Part shown: piece by piece, positions 1 to 7,349 of the stretch
How the letters are laid out: every line of letters begins with the position of its first letter
Position numbering within the stretch: position 1 is the stretch's first letter
Origin: JAZNGX01 sp045576675
Lineage (GTDB): Bacteria; Bacillota; Clostridia; Monoglobales; Firm-18
DNA: 24,354 bases
Direction of reading: 5' to 3'
Assembly: GCA_045576675.1 (NCBI GenBank)
Contig: JAZNGX010000097.1
Coordinates: 1-24,354 of the forward strand
Translations under genes and position numbers: made by a program
The notes under the pieces: model-generated
What the model was told of the DNA's origin: nothing
Seen by the model: the letters and a program-made list of their open reading frames with translations, nothing else
Databases searched by the model: none

Positions 1-19
1 TTTCCCGAGGGGCGGTTGC

Positions 20-658
20 TTACTCCAGATCCTTGTCCGGAGTGACGATAATCAGATTCTTCTGGGCGATGGCGATGAGCAGCTCCATGCGGGAGCGGTA
101 GCCGGTCTTGTCCAGGATCTTGCCCAGATGCCAGCGGATATTGGACTTGCTGCAGCCCAGCATAGCGGCGGCATCTTCATCGTTGGTGCTCTGCATCAGG
201 GCCCGCAGCACGTCCAGCTCGGAAGCGGTCAGCTCATAGCTGCTGCTGAGACCCAGCCGCACCTCCGGCGTGCGCTGGGGGAAGATATGCTCTCCCGCCA
301 TAGTTTTATCCATTACGGAAAGCAGTTCACCGCGGCTTGCATCCTTATACCAAAAGCTGTCTGCTCTTGCTTTTTTTGCCTTTTCGATAAAAGTGTGTTC
401 TGCCATAGAAGTTACAATGATAATTTTAATCTTGGGGAACTTCTTTTTGATAATAGCAGTAGCTTCAATACCGCTTTCGTCACGCATTGTGCAAACATCC
501 ATCAATATAAGGTCAATTTTTTCACGCATACAAAACAGCTCTGCATCTGCAGCATTTGGAATTATGCCGGAAAGACTGTAATTCTCACTGGAATCTATGA
601 TGGCTTCCATATTTTCCTGTGCCATTTTCTGATCCTCTACAATCAACACTTTGTTCAC
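20..658 (-). CDS. LuxR/NarL-family response regulator (mosaic gene)
   Basis: A 212-residue two-domain response regulator that probably receives phosphate from the histidine kinase encoded just upstream and binds DNA. The receiver domain (about residues 1-118) shows the acidic pair E8-D9, the phospho-acceptor D54, T83 and K105. A LuxR-type helix-turn-helix occupies about residues 141-205 (ELTASELDVL, then AAMLGCSKSNIRWHLGKIL). The start is GTG at 658, overlapping the kinase stop as GTGA and preceded by GGAGG six bases upstream, so the two are translationally coupled. Oddity: bases 1-300, encoding residue 120 to the end, are about 61% GC with G/C-ending codons, whereas bases 301-480 are about 38% GC. 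The shift falls at the interdomain linker. Either domain-swapping recombination or a contig-end chimera could explain it. Family call is secure; target genes are unknown. Confidence 0.93.
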   Translation of the reverse strand: MNKVLIVEDQKMAQENMEAIIDSSENYSLSGIIPNAADAELFCMREKIDLILMDVCTMRDESGIEATAIIKKKFPKIKIIIVTSMAEHTFIEKAKKARADSFWYKDASRGELLSVMDKTMAGEHIFPQRTPEVRLGLSSSYELTASELDVLRALMQSTNDEDAAAMLGCSKSNIRWHLGKILDKTGYRSRMELLIAIAQKNLIIVTPDKDLE

Positions 659-1932
659 ATTATGTCCTCCTTTCCTTTAGGTACGATAACGGTTAATCTG
701 AATATAGGAAGTGACTGAACAATCATCTGTCCGCCTGCACGCTCAACTCGTTTTCGGAGCGATGACAGTCCACCGCCTTCTGCAATCTCTCCTTCAGGCA
801 GCTTTCCGTTATTGGTTAAGGTAACACTTGCCTCGGTTTCAGTTTCGGAAAAGTCTGCATAAAGCTCTGTCGCTTCAGCATATCGAACTGCATTGGTTAC
901 ACATTCACGAACAGCACAAGTGAGAATATAGGCAACCTTTTCTGATTTTGGCAGTTCTCCGGTTTTAATGAAATCAAGCTTTACGAACTCGCAGGTTTTG
1001 CGAATTTGCAAAAGCATATCTTCATCAGGTGTATCATTACTATATTTAATCATTGATACAGCTCTTTGCCACGATGTTGCAATGCTATCAGGAATACTGT
1101 CAGTATTTCCTTCTTTAAGATACTTTTGCGCAGCGATAAGGCATCTGCCCATTTCATCGTGAACTCGCATTTTAGTATTCAGGATTTCTTCCTCACGGGT
1201 AACAGCAACCACATTTGCAGACAGCTTCTGAAGGTCTGCCTGAACTTTTCGGAGCTGTTCATTATCTCTCATAACTTCTTCACGGTTTTTGTAAAGTTCG
1301 GTGACATCTACGGCTGTAAACTGTGTATATGTATTTCCACTTTCGTGAACAAAACTACGTTTGTTTAGGTGCCACGCCTTGCCATCGGGAAGAATAAAGG
1401 TTTTGTGCATTTTTTTAACGCCGCTTACGGGTGTAAAGTCATCCTCAAGCCACTCTTCAAGCTCTGTAATAAACTGTAAATCCTTACCGCAAACAGCAAA
1501 GCTCAGGCGATGCATCATACGGTTACAAAGCACAGGCAAGCCTGCTGCATTAAAGAAGCATACGCCTGTTGGCAAATTATCAAAGGCTTCTTTAATAGAA
1601 TTTTGGTTGATTGTCTTTCGTACCTTTGTTTCCGTAGCAAGTGCCCATATATTATAGCCAAACGACAATAACACAGCAAGAAGCAGTATTATGTATGGAA
1701 CATGCAGATGAATGCCTTGCGTACCTCCGGTAATACGACTGTCAAGCTGTAATGTTATATATAAAATAGTATTAAGCACAAAAGCAGAAACAACACCTGT
1801 AAGTTTAAGTGGTTTACATCCTCGATGATACAAAAACACCGTGCTGATTACATAGGAAAAAACGGTAAGTTGACTTAAAATCAACAAAAATATCTGCCAC
1901 ATAGAATCTATCTTAAAAAAGCAAGTCATCAT
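655..1932 (-). CDS. Membrane sensor histidine kinase (NarL-partner type)
   Basis: A 425-residue sensor kinase expected to phosphorylate the response regulator that follows it. Three hydrophobic segments lie at about residues 12-34, 44-63 and 78-100. A PAS-like segment follows (from about 115, FDNLPTGVCFFNAAG), then a coiled coil (about 215-245). The phosphoacceptor helix contains MRVHDEMG with H258, the H-D-E-hydrophobic-G form usual in kinases that pair with LuxR-type regulators. The ATPase domain has an N-box (RECVTNAVRYA, N347) and a glycine box (EGGGLSSLRKRVERAGG, about 385-401), so it appears catalytically complete. ATG at 1932 overlaps the upstream stop as ATGA, with AAGGTGA eight bases before it; a second ATG follows directly. 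It is the only evidently intact kinase of the three-gene operon. Confidence 0.9.
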   Translation of the reverse strand: MMTCFFKIDSMWQIFLLILSQLTVFSYVISTVFLYHRGCKPLKLTGVVSAFVLNTILYITLQLDSRITGGTQGIHLHVPYIILLLAVLLSFGYNIWALATETKVRKTINQNSIKEAFDNLPTGVCFFNAAGLPVLCNRMMHRLSFAVCGKDLQFITELEEWLEDDFTPVSGVKKMHKTFILPDGKAWHLNKRSFVHESGNTYTQFTAVDVTELYKNREEVMRDNEQLRKVQADLQKLSANVVAVTREEEILNTKMRVHDEMGRCLIAAQKYLKEGNTDSIPDSIATSWQRAVSMIKYSNDTPDEDMLLQIRKTCEFVKLDFIKTGELPKSEKVAYILTCAVRECVTNAVRYAEATELYADFSETETEASVTLTNNGKLPEGEIAEGGGLSSLRKRVERAGGQMIVQSLPIFRLTVIVPKGKEDIM

Positions 1933-4247
1933 TTACCGTCACCTTCTTTCACCTGAAAGGAAAGCGTATAACAGTTTTCCTCCGATACACTTACGGTAAG
2001 ATTATCTTTTTTGAGGTTTGTAAGGTCAAGACTGCATACAACATCAATGCAGGCAAAATATGAACCGTCACGATGGAAGAAGCGTGCAAGCAAGCTCGTT
2101 AGTCCGTCAAAAGTATTTTCAACTACATATTCATAAAAATCGAAAAGCTGCATCGCAATGTTTGACGGAACATCATCTTCAAACTGAAAAGCACACGCAC
2201 AACTGATATTTGCGAGTTGCAGATTTTTCATCATTTCGTTAAGACTGAGCTTCAGTTCTTCCGTTTTAATAATACCGTCTTGCTCGTTTACAAGAATCAG
2301 GTTATTGCGGCGTTTTAAGTATGCTCCTACCACAACAATGCGACGAAGAAGCTCTTTCTTTTCTTCATGGTTATCTGTATCAATCAGTCTTTTCAGCCAA
2401 CTATTCAGTAAGTCAATCTGATGTGCGGTCTGCCGATGTAATTCATCGTGCAGACGGTTCTTTTCTGCGAGAGTTCGTATCTTTTTGTCAAGCTGATAGT
2501 TCTTCATAGATACAGCATTTGAATCCTTCAGTTCTTCACGAAGCGCAGTAAGTTCTGCCAAAACATCTAAAAGCTCAGATATGTCTTCTTGCCAAAGAGT
2601 ATGACCGCCACGAATATTCGCTCCCGACACCCTTATGCCACCTTTAAGCATAATGGGTGCGTTTTCCGTTTCTCTCATTTGCTCTGCCCGAAGTGGAAGA
2701 GCATCTTTGGAGCGGTAATATGTATTATAATCATTATCTACAATCGCCACGCCAAGACCTGAATATTCCAGCAATTCGTTATAATGCGTGTTAGACGGAA
2801 TAAGTCCTGTTTTAATACAGCTTTCCCATATAGCAACAACAGTAAAGCAAAGAGCCGCTGTCATTTCTATAAAGCTAAACAAGGCGGTGTCTATCGTATA
2901 TAAAACAGTATAAAGTACTCCGATACCAAGCATTGCAATAGGTCTCCATATAACCTTATGGGTGCCGGGTACTCGACAATTTTTAATAACTTCTGTAAGC
3001 ATCATGACGATGCAAACAAAAATCCATACGACTGCAGCATTGTACAAAAAGCCACGCTGATATACATCCCACCCTGCTACGTATCCTTGATGGAATCTAA
3101 ACGCCCATTGATGCAAGTCATTTGTAAGTATGCCGAGAATCAGTATTACAGACGGAATATTTATTATATGCCATATTTTCGGCATATGATAGTCTTCAGG
3201 TTTGCCAACATATTTCATTGCAAGGAAACAAAACTGCGGAATCAGAATCATCGGAATATAATATGCGTACCAACACCACTGACCTACCGGGAAAACGTGC
3301 AAGAATACCGTGTGTCTGAGTGTGCGCATCAGCATCCAGAACATCATCAGTCCCATAAGTATAACGAGGTAACGTCTGATGCTTTTATGCACGATTCTGT
3401 CATAAACAGACACCCCCCATGAAACAAGTATGCCGATATAAATAATCAGTACGACTATGTGAGAAATCACATACATAGTAGGGGTAGTTCCCTTGGTAAT
3501 GATTCGGACACAGTTCGCAAACAAAAGCAAGAATATAACCAGCAAAACATTGATGGTGTAAGATGAAGGATGTGGTTTATTAAACATAAGCCCTTGACGT
3601 TGCATAGATCGGTACAGCATAAGAATCAGGCACTCGGTCAGTATGTATGAAACAGAAAGCCATTCAAAACCTCTTGGCAAAAATTGCTCTACAAGCCATA
3701 TTACAATATTGCACAGAACCGCACTCAAAAGTAGAAAAGTGTGAAGATGCGATGTGACTTTCTTTTTTGCAATGGCGAAAAGTGTCATTCCTACCATTGA
3801 TAGCATATAAAGACCAAGGTAAACATAGTAAAGCGTATGAAGCGGTCCGTACTCACGGACAAGCTTTGTCGCTCCACCTGCAAATTCAATGTCCACCGTT
3901 TTATAATAAATGGGAAGAATACCCGGACTTGTGGTGATACCGAGCATAACGACACCAAGTAAGATAAGTAATGTTGTTATCATTTTATTGCTCTTTATTT
4001 TGCAAAAACGCTGTACCATCATCAGCAAAAAGAACGGAAGAAAAATACTTCCGAGATAGGCTATTCTGTTTGAGTTCAGCGCCGCATCAAGTTCCTTTGA
4101 TACAGATAACATAAAGTAACCGAGATTACATACAGCGACAGAAACGAATAACCAAATCAGCCATTCATCACGCTTTTTATCTGCAAGAACACAAATTCCA
4201 ACCATAGATAGAGAAATAATGGCGATAATTCCGTATGCTAAAGACAA
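1929..4247 (-). CDS. Double-7TM sensor protein with degenerate kinase domain
   Basis: A large polytopic sensor, first gene of the signalling operon. Residues below are numbered from the upstream ATG at 4268. About seven hydrophobic segments occupy residues 8-220 and about seven or eight more occupy 238-483, consistent with two tandem histidine-kinase 7TM sensor modules; the second has TNDLHQWAF near 382. A PAS-like stretch (about 497-520) and a long coiled coil (about 560-600) lead to NRLHDELHRQ (H607), which looks like a phosphoacceptor helix, and EYVVENTFDG (N718), resembling an N-box. No glycine-rich ATP lid follows, so it probably cannot autophosphorylate and may signal through the neighbouring kinase. 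Start: the ATG at 4268 has no ribosome binding site, while AAGGAGGTG lies inside the apparent coding sequence eight bases before TTG at 4247, so TTG is preferred. The C-terminus overlaps the next gene by 4 bp. Confidence 0.8.
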   Translation of the reverse strand: MSLAYGIIAIISLSMVGICVLADKKRDEWLIWLFVSVAVCNLGYFMLSVSKELDAALNSNRIAYLGSIFLPFFLLMMVQRFCKIKSNKMITTLLILLGVVMLGITTSPGILPIYYKTVDIEFAGGATKLVREYGPLHTLYYVYLGLYMLSMVGMTLFAIAKKKVTSHLHTFLLLSAVLCNIVIWLVEQFLPRGFEWLSVSYILTECLILMLYRSMQRQGLMFNKPHPSSYTINVLLVIFLLLFANCVRIITKGTTPTMYVISHIVVLIIYIGILVSWGVSVYDRIVHKSIRRYLVILMGLMMFWMLMRTLRHTVFLHVFPVGQWCWYAYYIPMILIPQFCFLAMKYVGKPEDYHMPKIWHIINIPSVILILGILTNDLHQWAFRFHQGYVAGWDVYQRGFLYNAAVVWIFVCIVMMLTEVIKNCRVPGTHKVIWRPIAMLGIGVLYTVLYTIDTALFSFIEMTAALCFTVVAIWESCIKTGLIPSNTHYNELLEYSGLGVAIVDNDYNTYYRSKDALPLRAEQMRETENAPIMLKGGIRVSGANIRGGHTLWQEDISELLDVLAELTALREELKDSNAVSMKNYQLDKKIRTLAEKNRLHDELHRQTAHQIDLLNSWLKRLIDTDNHEEKKELLRRIVVVGAYLKRRNNLILVNEQDGIIKTEELKLSLNEMMKNLQLANISCACAFQFEDDVPSNIAMQLFDFYEYVVENTFDGLTSLLARFFHRDGSYFACIDVVCSLDLTNLKKDNLTVSVSEENCYTLSFQVKEGDGK

Positions 4248-4306
4248 AAGGGGCACCTCCTTTTTCATCTGTTTTGTATGTCAATATGTATTTATATACA
4301 AAAATC

Positions 4307-4334
4307 CATATATATCGTACCACAAAAGTAACAA
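4307..4334 (-). promoter_or_regulatory. Possible promoter of the sensor/kinase/regulator operon
   Basis: On the minus strand TTGTTA (4334-4329) is followed after 16 bases by TATATG (4312-4307), about 60 bases before the preferred TTG start. The match is weak and the region is AT-rich, so other placements are possible. A TTGACA lies nearer the gene but has no fitting -10. Confidence 0.3.
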
Positions 4335-4410
4335 AAAATCAATCGTAATACCCAACAAAGTTATTAGCCGGTTTTATTGCTACCTCCACAATCAGACAAC
4401 CTGATATATG

Positions 4411-4441
4411 AAAAACGCCGTCGAGGACAATCCCCGGCGGC
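4411..4441 (-). terminator. Rho-independent terminator after AraC-1
   Basis: On the minus strand an 11-bp GC-rich stem (GCCGCCGGGGA / TCCTCGACGGC, one mismatch and one G-U) with a TTG loop is followed by GTTTTT. It lies 40 bases after the AraC-1 stop. It is the only strong structure between AraC-1 and the sensor operon. Confidence 0.85.
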
Positions 4442-4480
4442 TTATTTTTATATTGATAATAAATATCACAAAAACTTTTA

Positions 4481-5302
4481 TCATTTATCAAGGTTCTTTT
4501 TAAACTGCAGTGGAGTTATACCAAACTGCTTACGAAAAAGCATAATAAAATTAGAATAATCTGAAAATCCACATAATTCACAGGTTTCATAAACAGTCTT
4601 ACCATGCCTTAAAAGTTCAAGAGAATATATTAATCTTTTTTTCCTTAAAACTTCAAATGGTGTTGCATTAAGGGTTGCTTTAAAATGACGTTCCAATGTA
4701 TTCACACTCACAAAAGCACTTTCCGCAAGCTTTTCGGCACTGATTCTGGTTGAGATATTATCATACATATACTTAAGTGCCAGCCTGACATCGCTTGGAA
4801 GCCCGACAAAATCCTCATCATAATCAACACTCGTTCCGCTTTCAAGTATCTTTAACAGATTAAAAAAACATATATATCTGTCAAGCTCATTAGTATCCTT
4901 TTTTAACAACTCTTCCATTATTTCACAGGCTTTTTTAAGTCCGCTCTCATCAAGCTTTATATGATTACTTATTCCTCTCCTACGCTGAAAAAACAGCTTT
5001 AGCAACTCGTCATTACCATCAGATGAAAACAAAATCCAGTAATGTCTGTGAGGCTTATCGCTATGATATATACAATGATGATATTCATACGGTCTTGTTA
5101 TTATAACACTTCCTTGCGACACTGGATAAATATGATTTTCAACCTCAAAGGAAATATCACCGCTTAAATTTATATATATTTCACATTCCTTGTGTATATG
5201 AGTTTCAGTTGTATTAAGCGGACTTTTTACATCGATATCTGAATACGTAACAAAAAAATCAAACGGTGCAAGACCGTTAAACTTAAAACTGTTATAGCTC
5301 AT
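4481..5302 (-). CDS. AraC-family regulator with N-terminal cupin (AraC-1)
   Basis: A 273-residue transcription factor, cytoplasmic by composition. The N-terminal half is an AraC-type cupin ligand-binding domain (HIHKECEIYINLSG, then PYEYHHCIY and HYWILFSS). The C-terminal roughly 100 residues carry the two helix-turn-helices, with NTLERHFKATL and CGFSDYSNFIMLFRKQFGIT. It is a paralogue of AraC-2 at 14.6 kb: by hand alignment about 38 of 60 positions match in the cupin segment but only about 43 of 100 in the DNA-binding half. That suggests they sense the same or related ligands. It is divergent from the DMT transporter, with overlapping promoters. The ATG at 5302 has GAGGTG about six bases upstream. 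It likely controls the transporter and perhaps itself and the catabolic genes (inference). Confidence 0.92.
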   Translation of the reverse strand: MSYNSFKFNGLAPFDFFVTYSDIDVKSPLNTTETHIHKECEIYINLSGDISFEVENHIYPVSQGSVIITRPYEYHHCIYHSDKPHRHYWILFSSDGNDELLKLFFQRRRGISNHIKLDESGLKKACEIMEELLKKDTNELDRYICFFNLLKILESGTSVDYDEDFVGLPSDVRLALKYMYDNISTRISAEKLAESAFVSVNTLERHFKATLNATPFEVLRKKRLIYSLELLRHGKTVYETCELCGFSDYSNFIMLFRKQFGITPLQFKKNLDK

Positions 5303-5317
5303 AGCAACACCTCATTT

Positions 5318-5360
5318 GTGGTGATTATATCATATTTTTTGGTGAAAGGTCAATAGAAAT
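5318..5360. repeat. Duplicated divergent-promoter element, copy 1
   Basis: This segment reappears in inverted orientation at 14528-14570. Over a 38-base core, 31 positions are identical, including an unbroken run of 19 (GATTATATCATATTTTTTG) and a later GTCAAT. It contains the AraC-1 -10 region, the AraC-1 spacer and the -35 regions of both genes. It is a candidate operator for the AraC paralogues. Confidence 0.75.
5324..5353 (-). promoter_or_regulatory. Promoter of AraC-1
   Basis: On the minus strand TTGACC (5353-5348), an 18-base spacer and a perfect TATAAT (5329-5324) lie 22 bases before the ATG. The spacer end and -10 region are shared almost exactly with the AraC-2 promoter at 14535-14564. 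The promoter overlaps that of the transporter on the other strand. Confidence 0.8.
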
Positions 5361-5367
5361 ATAATAA
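5339..5367 (+). promoter_or_regulatory. Promoter of the DMT transporter
   Basis: TTGGTG (5339-5344), a 17-base spacer and TAATAA (5362-5367) lie 34 bases before the start codon. It overlaps the AraC-1 promoter face to face, so one bound regulator could affect both. Confidence 0.6.
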
Positions 5368-5401
5368 AATTTGTGCTATATTATTTCAGGGAGTTGATAA
5401 A

Positions 5402-6265
5402 ATGATTAGTTACATATTAGTCATAACAGCAACTATTTTACTGGCTGCAAACATAGGCTTCACAAATCAATATCAGAAAAAGTCAGGAAATTCACTTGCT
5501 GCAGGATTATATTTTAACGCTATCAGCGGAATTGTTACATTTATTTTTTTCTGGGTATTCAACGGATTCAAAGTATCCGTTACACCTTATTCATTAATTA
5601 TGTCATTAGCCATTTCATTATTGGGGTTAGTCTATACAATCATTGGATTTAACATATTAAAACAGGGCGGAATGGCCATTTATACCCTATTTTTAATGAC
5701 AGGCGGAATGATAGTCCCATATATTTGGGGCATTATTTATCTTGATGAAGCAATAAGCGTTCTGCGTGTTTTGGGAATGATTGCAATAATACTCGCAATA
5801 TTAATTACAAACCGAGGGAAAATAACCACTACAAAAAAACAATTGTTATTATGTACACTTGTTTTCATAATGAATGGTTTAGTAAGCATAATATCAAAGT
5901 TGCATCAAATAAATACGGTTTTTGATGTTGTTAATACAACCGAATTTGTAATGTTTACAGGAGTAGGAAAATTTGCATTTGGTCTTATTTTCCTGTGTTT
6001 TTTACCAAAAGGAGAAACTCAACTACCGAAGCTAAAAGTTGTCATTCCAATAATTTCAGCTTCTGCAATTTTAAGCGGAGTATCTTATATGTTCCAACTT
6101 TTTGGAGCTGCAAACCTGCCTGCAACGGTGCTTTACCCCATTATAACAGGCGGAAGTATAATTTTTTCCGCAATAGCAGGAAAAGTATTTTTCAAAGAAA
6201 ATATCAGCAAGCTGCAATTGATAAGTATAGCACTTTGTTTTGTAGGAACTTGTATGTTTTTATAA
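5402..6265 (+). CDS. EamA/DMT-family membrane transporter
   Basis: A 287-residue, almost entirely hydrophobic protein with about ten predicted membrane helices in two similar halves, the size and shape of the drug/metabolite transporter (EamA) family. The C-terminal half has the characteristic run NLPATVLYPIITGGSIIFSA followed by a lysine/glutamate turn (KVFFKENIS). The ATG has GGGAG about eight bases upstream. It is divergent from AraC-1 and convergent with the catabolic operon, from which a shared bidirectional terminator separates it. It is the only transporter gene within the AraC-bracketed island; no ABC, PTS or MFS gene is present there. Carrying the island's substrate into the cell is therefore the simplest inference, though export of an intermediate is possible. 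Family secure, substrate unknown. Confidence 0.88.
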   Translation: MISYILVITATILLAANIGFTNQYQKKSGNSLAAGLYFNAISGIVTFIFFWVFNGFKVSVTPYSLIMSLAISLLGLVYTIIGFNILKQGGMAIYTLFLMTGGMIVPYIWGIIYLDEAISVLRVLGMIAIILAILITNRGKITTTKKQLLLCTLVFIMNGLVSIISKLHQINTVFDVVNTTEFVMFTGVGKFAFGLIFLCFLPKGETQLPKLKVVIPIISASAILSGVSYMFQLFGAANLPATVLYPIITGGSIIFSAIAGKVFFKENISKLQLISIALCFVGTCMFL

Positions 6266-6269
6266 TTAC

Positions 6270-6326
6270 AAAAAGGACGATGTCTCAGTTTAGTGAAAAC
6301 CACTTTTTTGAAGCATCGTCCTTTTT
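6270..6326. terminator. Bidirectional terminator between transporter and dehydrogenase
   Basis: A perfect 13-bp inverted repeat (AAAAAGGACGATG at 6270-6282, CATCGTCCTTTTT at 6314-6326) has T-runs in both directions. The 31-base interior holds a second small pairing, AGTG/CACT around AAAAC. It ends the converging transporter and dehydrogenase transcripts. Confidence 0.9.
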
Positions 6327-6332
6327 AAATCA

Positions 6333-7346
6333 TTAGTTGTTTACATCAATTAAAATTTTAAACGTCTTTTCTTTTCTCTTATCAAGCATATCCAGCACAT
6401 ACGGAATTTCTTCCAACGTAAATCTATGCGAAACCATACCTTCAGTTGTGATTATCTTTTTGCCCATAAGCTCAAGCATTTCATAATAATCTGTAGGTAC
6501 ATACATTGTTGTGCCGAATAATGACAGCTCATGCTGAACAAAATCAGGCAAAAGCGGTATGTTATATTCATTCTGCAGTACACCTACAACAACTATTCTT
6601 GAACCTCTTTTTGCCATTTTAAGTATATTGTTTAAAACTATACCTTTTTCACCAACACAGTCGTAAAACACATGAACTCTCTCTTTAATATCCTCAATTG
6701 AGCCTTTAGACACATCTATTACCTCTGTTGCACCAAGCTTTTTTGCAAGTTCAAGTCGGCTTGCATCCATATCAGCAACATAGACCTTTCCTGCACCTAA
6801 AGCAAAGCAGCTTTGCATACAAAATAAACCAATAGGTCCTGCACCAACTACAAGGACTGTTTCACCCTTATTAATGCTTCCTCTTTTTGCACCGTGATAT
6901 GCAACGCATGCAGGCTCTACTAAAGCGGCATCATCAAGACTCATAGTGTCAGGGATTTTAACTGCCATCTCTGACGAAATGCAGAAATAATCACACATTG
7001 CGCCATCAGCTTCTGCACCTGTACAGCACAGTTCTTCACAGAAATTATATGTTTTGGTTGCACATGCATCACATTCACCACAAACAAGATGAGGTATTAC
7101 AGTTACTCTGTCACCAATTCTGTCAGCCGGAACATTTTCACCAACAGCATCAATAACGCCCGAAATTTCGTGTCCCAAAACAACAGGAAATGTCACGTAT
7201 GGATGCAAGCCTCTGTAAATTGTTGGGTCTGAGCCGCATATACCGATACGCTTAACAGCAATTCTAACCTGATCCTTTGAAGGTATCGGAATTTCACATT
7301 CAATTTGTTTTAAAGTATAAGGTTTTTCCAATACAATTTTTCTCAT
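6333..7346 (-). CDS. Zinc-dependent MDR alcohol/polyol dehydrogenase
   Basis: A 337-residue medium-chain dehydrogenase of the sorbitol/threonine dehydrogenase type, expected to oxidise or reduce a sugar alcohol or keto-sugar with NAD(P)(H). Catalytic zinc ligands are visible as C37 (GICGSD), H59-E60 (LGHE) and E144 (VEPACVAYHG). The structural-zinc lobe is intact with C89, C92, C95 and C103. The Rossmann motif GAGPIG is at 168-173, with an acidic residue (VADMD) after the second strand suggesting NAD preference. It is the last gene of the catabolic operon, three bases after the isomerase-like gene, with AGAGGTG eight bases before the ATG. Position and family support a redox step on the island's substrate; which one is not shown by sequence. 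Confidence 0.92.
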   Translation of the reverse strand: MRKIVLEKPYTLKQIECEIPIPSKDQVRIAVKRIGICGSDPTIYRGLHPYVTFPVVLGHEISGVIDAVGENVPADRIGDRVTVIPHLVCGECDACATKTYNFCEELCCTGAEADGAMCDYFCISSEMAVKIPDTMSLDDAALVEPACVAYHGAKRGSINKGETVLVVGAGPIGLFCMQSCFALGAGKVYVADMDASRLELAKKLGATEVIDVSKGSIEDIKERVHVFYDCVGEKGIVLNNILKMAKRGSRIVVVGVLQNEYNIPLLPDFVQHELSLFGTTMYVPTDYYEMLELMGKKIITTEGMVSHRFTLEEIPYVLDMLDKRKEKTFKILIDVNN

Positions 7347-7349
7347 TGT

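Noticed and set aside
128..718. A 196-codon open frame on the plus strand opposite the response regulator
   Set aside because: It has no ribosome site, no recognisable domain, and lies entirely over a convincing two-domain regulator on the other strand. Other long opposite-strand frames (for example 2958-3422, 9367-9786, 12147-12797) were dropped for the same reason.
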